Positions 32,471 through 32,849 of a stretch of DNA of 32,849 nt are shown one piece after another. The DNA is taken from NCBI GenBank assembly GCA_964581605.1, contig CAZOPF010000064.1:1-32849 (forward strand), written 5' to 3'. Below the pieces are notes generated by a model, which saw only the letters and a program-made list of their open reading frames with translations, was not told where the DNA came from and did not search any database. The DNA is from CAADGU01 sp964581605 (GTDB lineage Bacteria > Chloroflexota > Anaerolineae > Promineifilales > Promineifilaceae). Each line of letters starts with the position of its first letter. Positions within the stretch are counted from its first letter, which is position 1. A program made the position numbers and the translations under genes.

Positions 32471-32507
32471 ACGTGACAGGTTTCCAAAAACCTGTCACGT
32501 CTTTTGT
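32471..32507. terminator. Terminator between mmsA and the convergent PPC-domain gene
   Basis: ACGTGACAGGTTT (32471-32483) and AAACCTGTCACGT (32488-32500) form a perfect 13-bp stem with the loop CCAA, followed by CTTTTGT. It separates the mmsA stop from the minus-strand stop at 32508-32510. Confidence 0.8.
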
Positions 32508-32849
32508 TTAGGGGGTGCGCAATGCCGAACCACTTGTGTTGACTGTGAGTTGGTATGGTGGAGAGGTAGCAAAACCGCCAGTCGAATAGATGCGTATGTA
32601 GTAACGGCCGTTCGGGTTATTGGGCAATTCAATGTGGTAAGGTGGTTCGATGTCCTGGGCGAGGTGACTGGTATTGGTGTCAAAATAAAGCAGCAACTGC
32701 AATCCCTGTCCTACATGATTCGTCAAATCTACGGTGATTGACCCAGGGGATCCTAGATCAAAATAGAAGTAATCATTCGCATCATCCGGCCGGCCCTGAT
32801 ATTGGCGACCAAAACAAAGGGGGCCGTTGGCATCGGTACGGCCGTTATT
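32508..32849 (-). CDS. C-terminal PPC (pre-peptidase C-terminal) domain of a secreted protein, cut by the window edge
   Basis: On the minus strand the frame is open from the window edge to TAA at 32508-32510, giving 113 residues. The pattern DDANDYFYFDL (residues 22-32), GSITVDLTNH, QLLLYFD and GRYYIRIYSTGGF matches a PPC jelly-roll domain. Such domains are found at the ends of secreted peptidases and surface proteins of Chloroflexota and are often cleaved on export. The true start lies beyond the window. The usual family ending (Pro-Tyr-x-Leu-x-Val) is present as PYQLTV shortly before the stop. Confidence 0.82.
   Translation of the reverse strand, partial: NNGRTDANGPLCFGRQYQGRPDDANDYFYFDLGSPGSITVDLTNHVGQGLQLLLYFDTNTSHLAQDIEPPYHIELPNNPNGRYYIRIYSTGGFATSPPYQLTVNTSGSALRTP

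Noticed and set aside
31357..32487. Minus-strand open frame of 376 codons opposite mmsA
   Set aside because: Antisense shadow of a canonical aldehyde dehydrogenase gene.

Overview
The window (32.8 kb, moderately GC-rich, one 100-N scaffold gap at 30723-30822) reads as chromosomal DNA of an uncultured bacterium. Family content points to Chloroflexota, of Anaerolineae/Ardenticatenia/Caldilineae character. The pointers are a fused IcmF mutase, a sugar ABC operon without its own ATPase, 7TM and hybrid histidine kinases, a PPC-domain secreted protein, and DUF433/DUF2283 genes. This placement is inference from gene families, not from a marker gene. No rRNA, tRNA, CRISPR array, transposase or phage module was seen.

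Layout. 1-4303: a clipped divergent gene, then a helix-hairpin-helix/transmembrane/SH3b protein directly followed by a SNF2-family ATPase and a small MNT-type nucleotidyltransferase. 4363-11591 (minus strand): a sugar kinase-UDPGP nucleotidyltransferase fusion, a D12 adenine methyltransferase, a 7TM-PAS histidine kinase and a GalU-like nucleotidyltransferase. 11778-15285: icmF behind an extended -10 promoter. 15301-16046: a deletion-scarred pseudogene followed by DUF2283 and DUF433 genes. 16298-20456: a small membrane protein (minus), a LuxR-hydrolase-pseudocyclase regulator and a double cyclase-fold protein closed by a strong hairpin. 20735-24226: a hybrid histidine kinase and its partner regulator. 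24268-24720: a stand-alone Clp_N protein (minus). 24960-29310: a sugar ABC transporter whose binding protein is an internal tandem duplication, with two permeases. 29488-30450: a degenerate metallo-beta-lactamase-fold protein and a small conserved protein. 30582-30722: the low-complexity tail of a gene cut by the gap. 30949-32424: methylmalonate-semialdehyde dehydrogenase. 32508-32849: the C-terminus of a PPC-domain protein.

How genes may work together. The kinase-UDPGP fusion and the GalU-like protein suggest sugar salvage into nucleotide sugars. The binding protein and permeases import a sugar or oligosaccharide and must borrow an ATPase from elsewhere. IcmF and the semialdehyde dehydrogenase both fit branched-chain acyl-CoA/propionyl-CoA metabolism but lie 15 kb apart. 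The hybrid kinase and the following HTH/receiver protein look like one signalling unit.

The most striking signal is not a gene. The palindrome ACGGCCGT occurs about 72 times by hand count (about one per 455 bp), where fewer than one copy is expected by chance. It lies in genes in all three frames and also between genes. It behaves like the highly iterated palindromes (HIP1) of cyanobacteria, but with a different sequence. Secondary signals are a family of intergenic hairpins with AGGTTT/AAACCT-like arms, a 10-bp-period CGCGAAG micro-repeat at two gene borders, and several proteins carrying one intact and one decayed copy of a domain.
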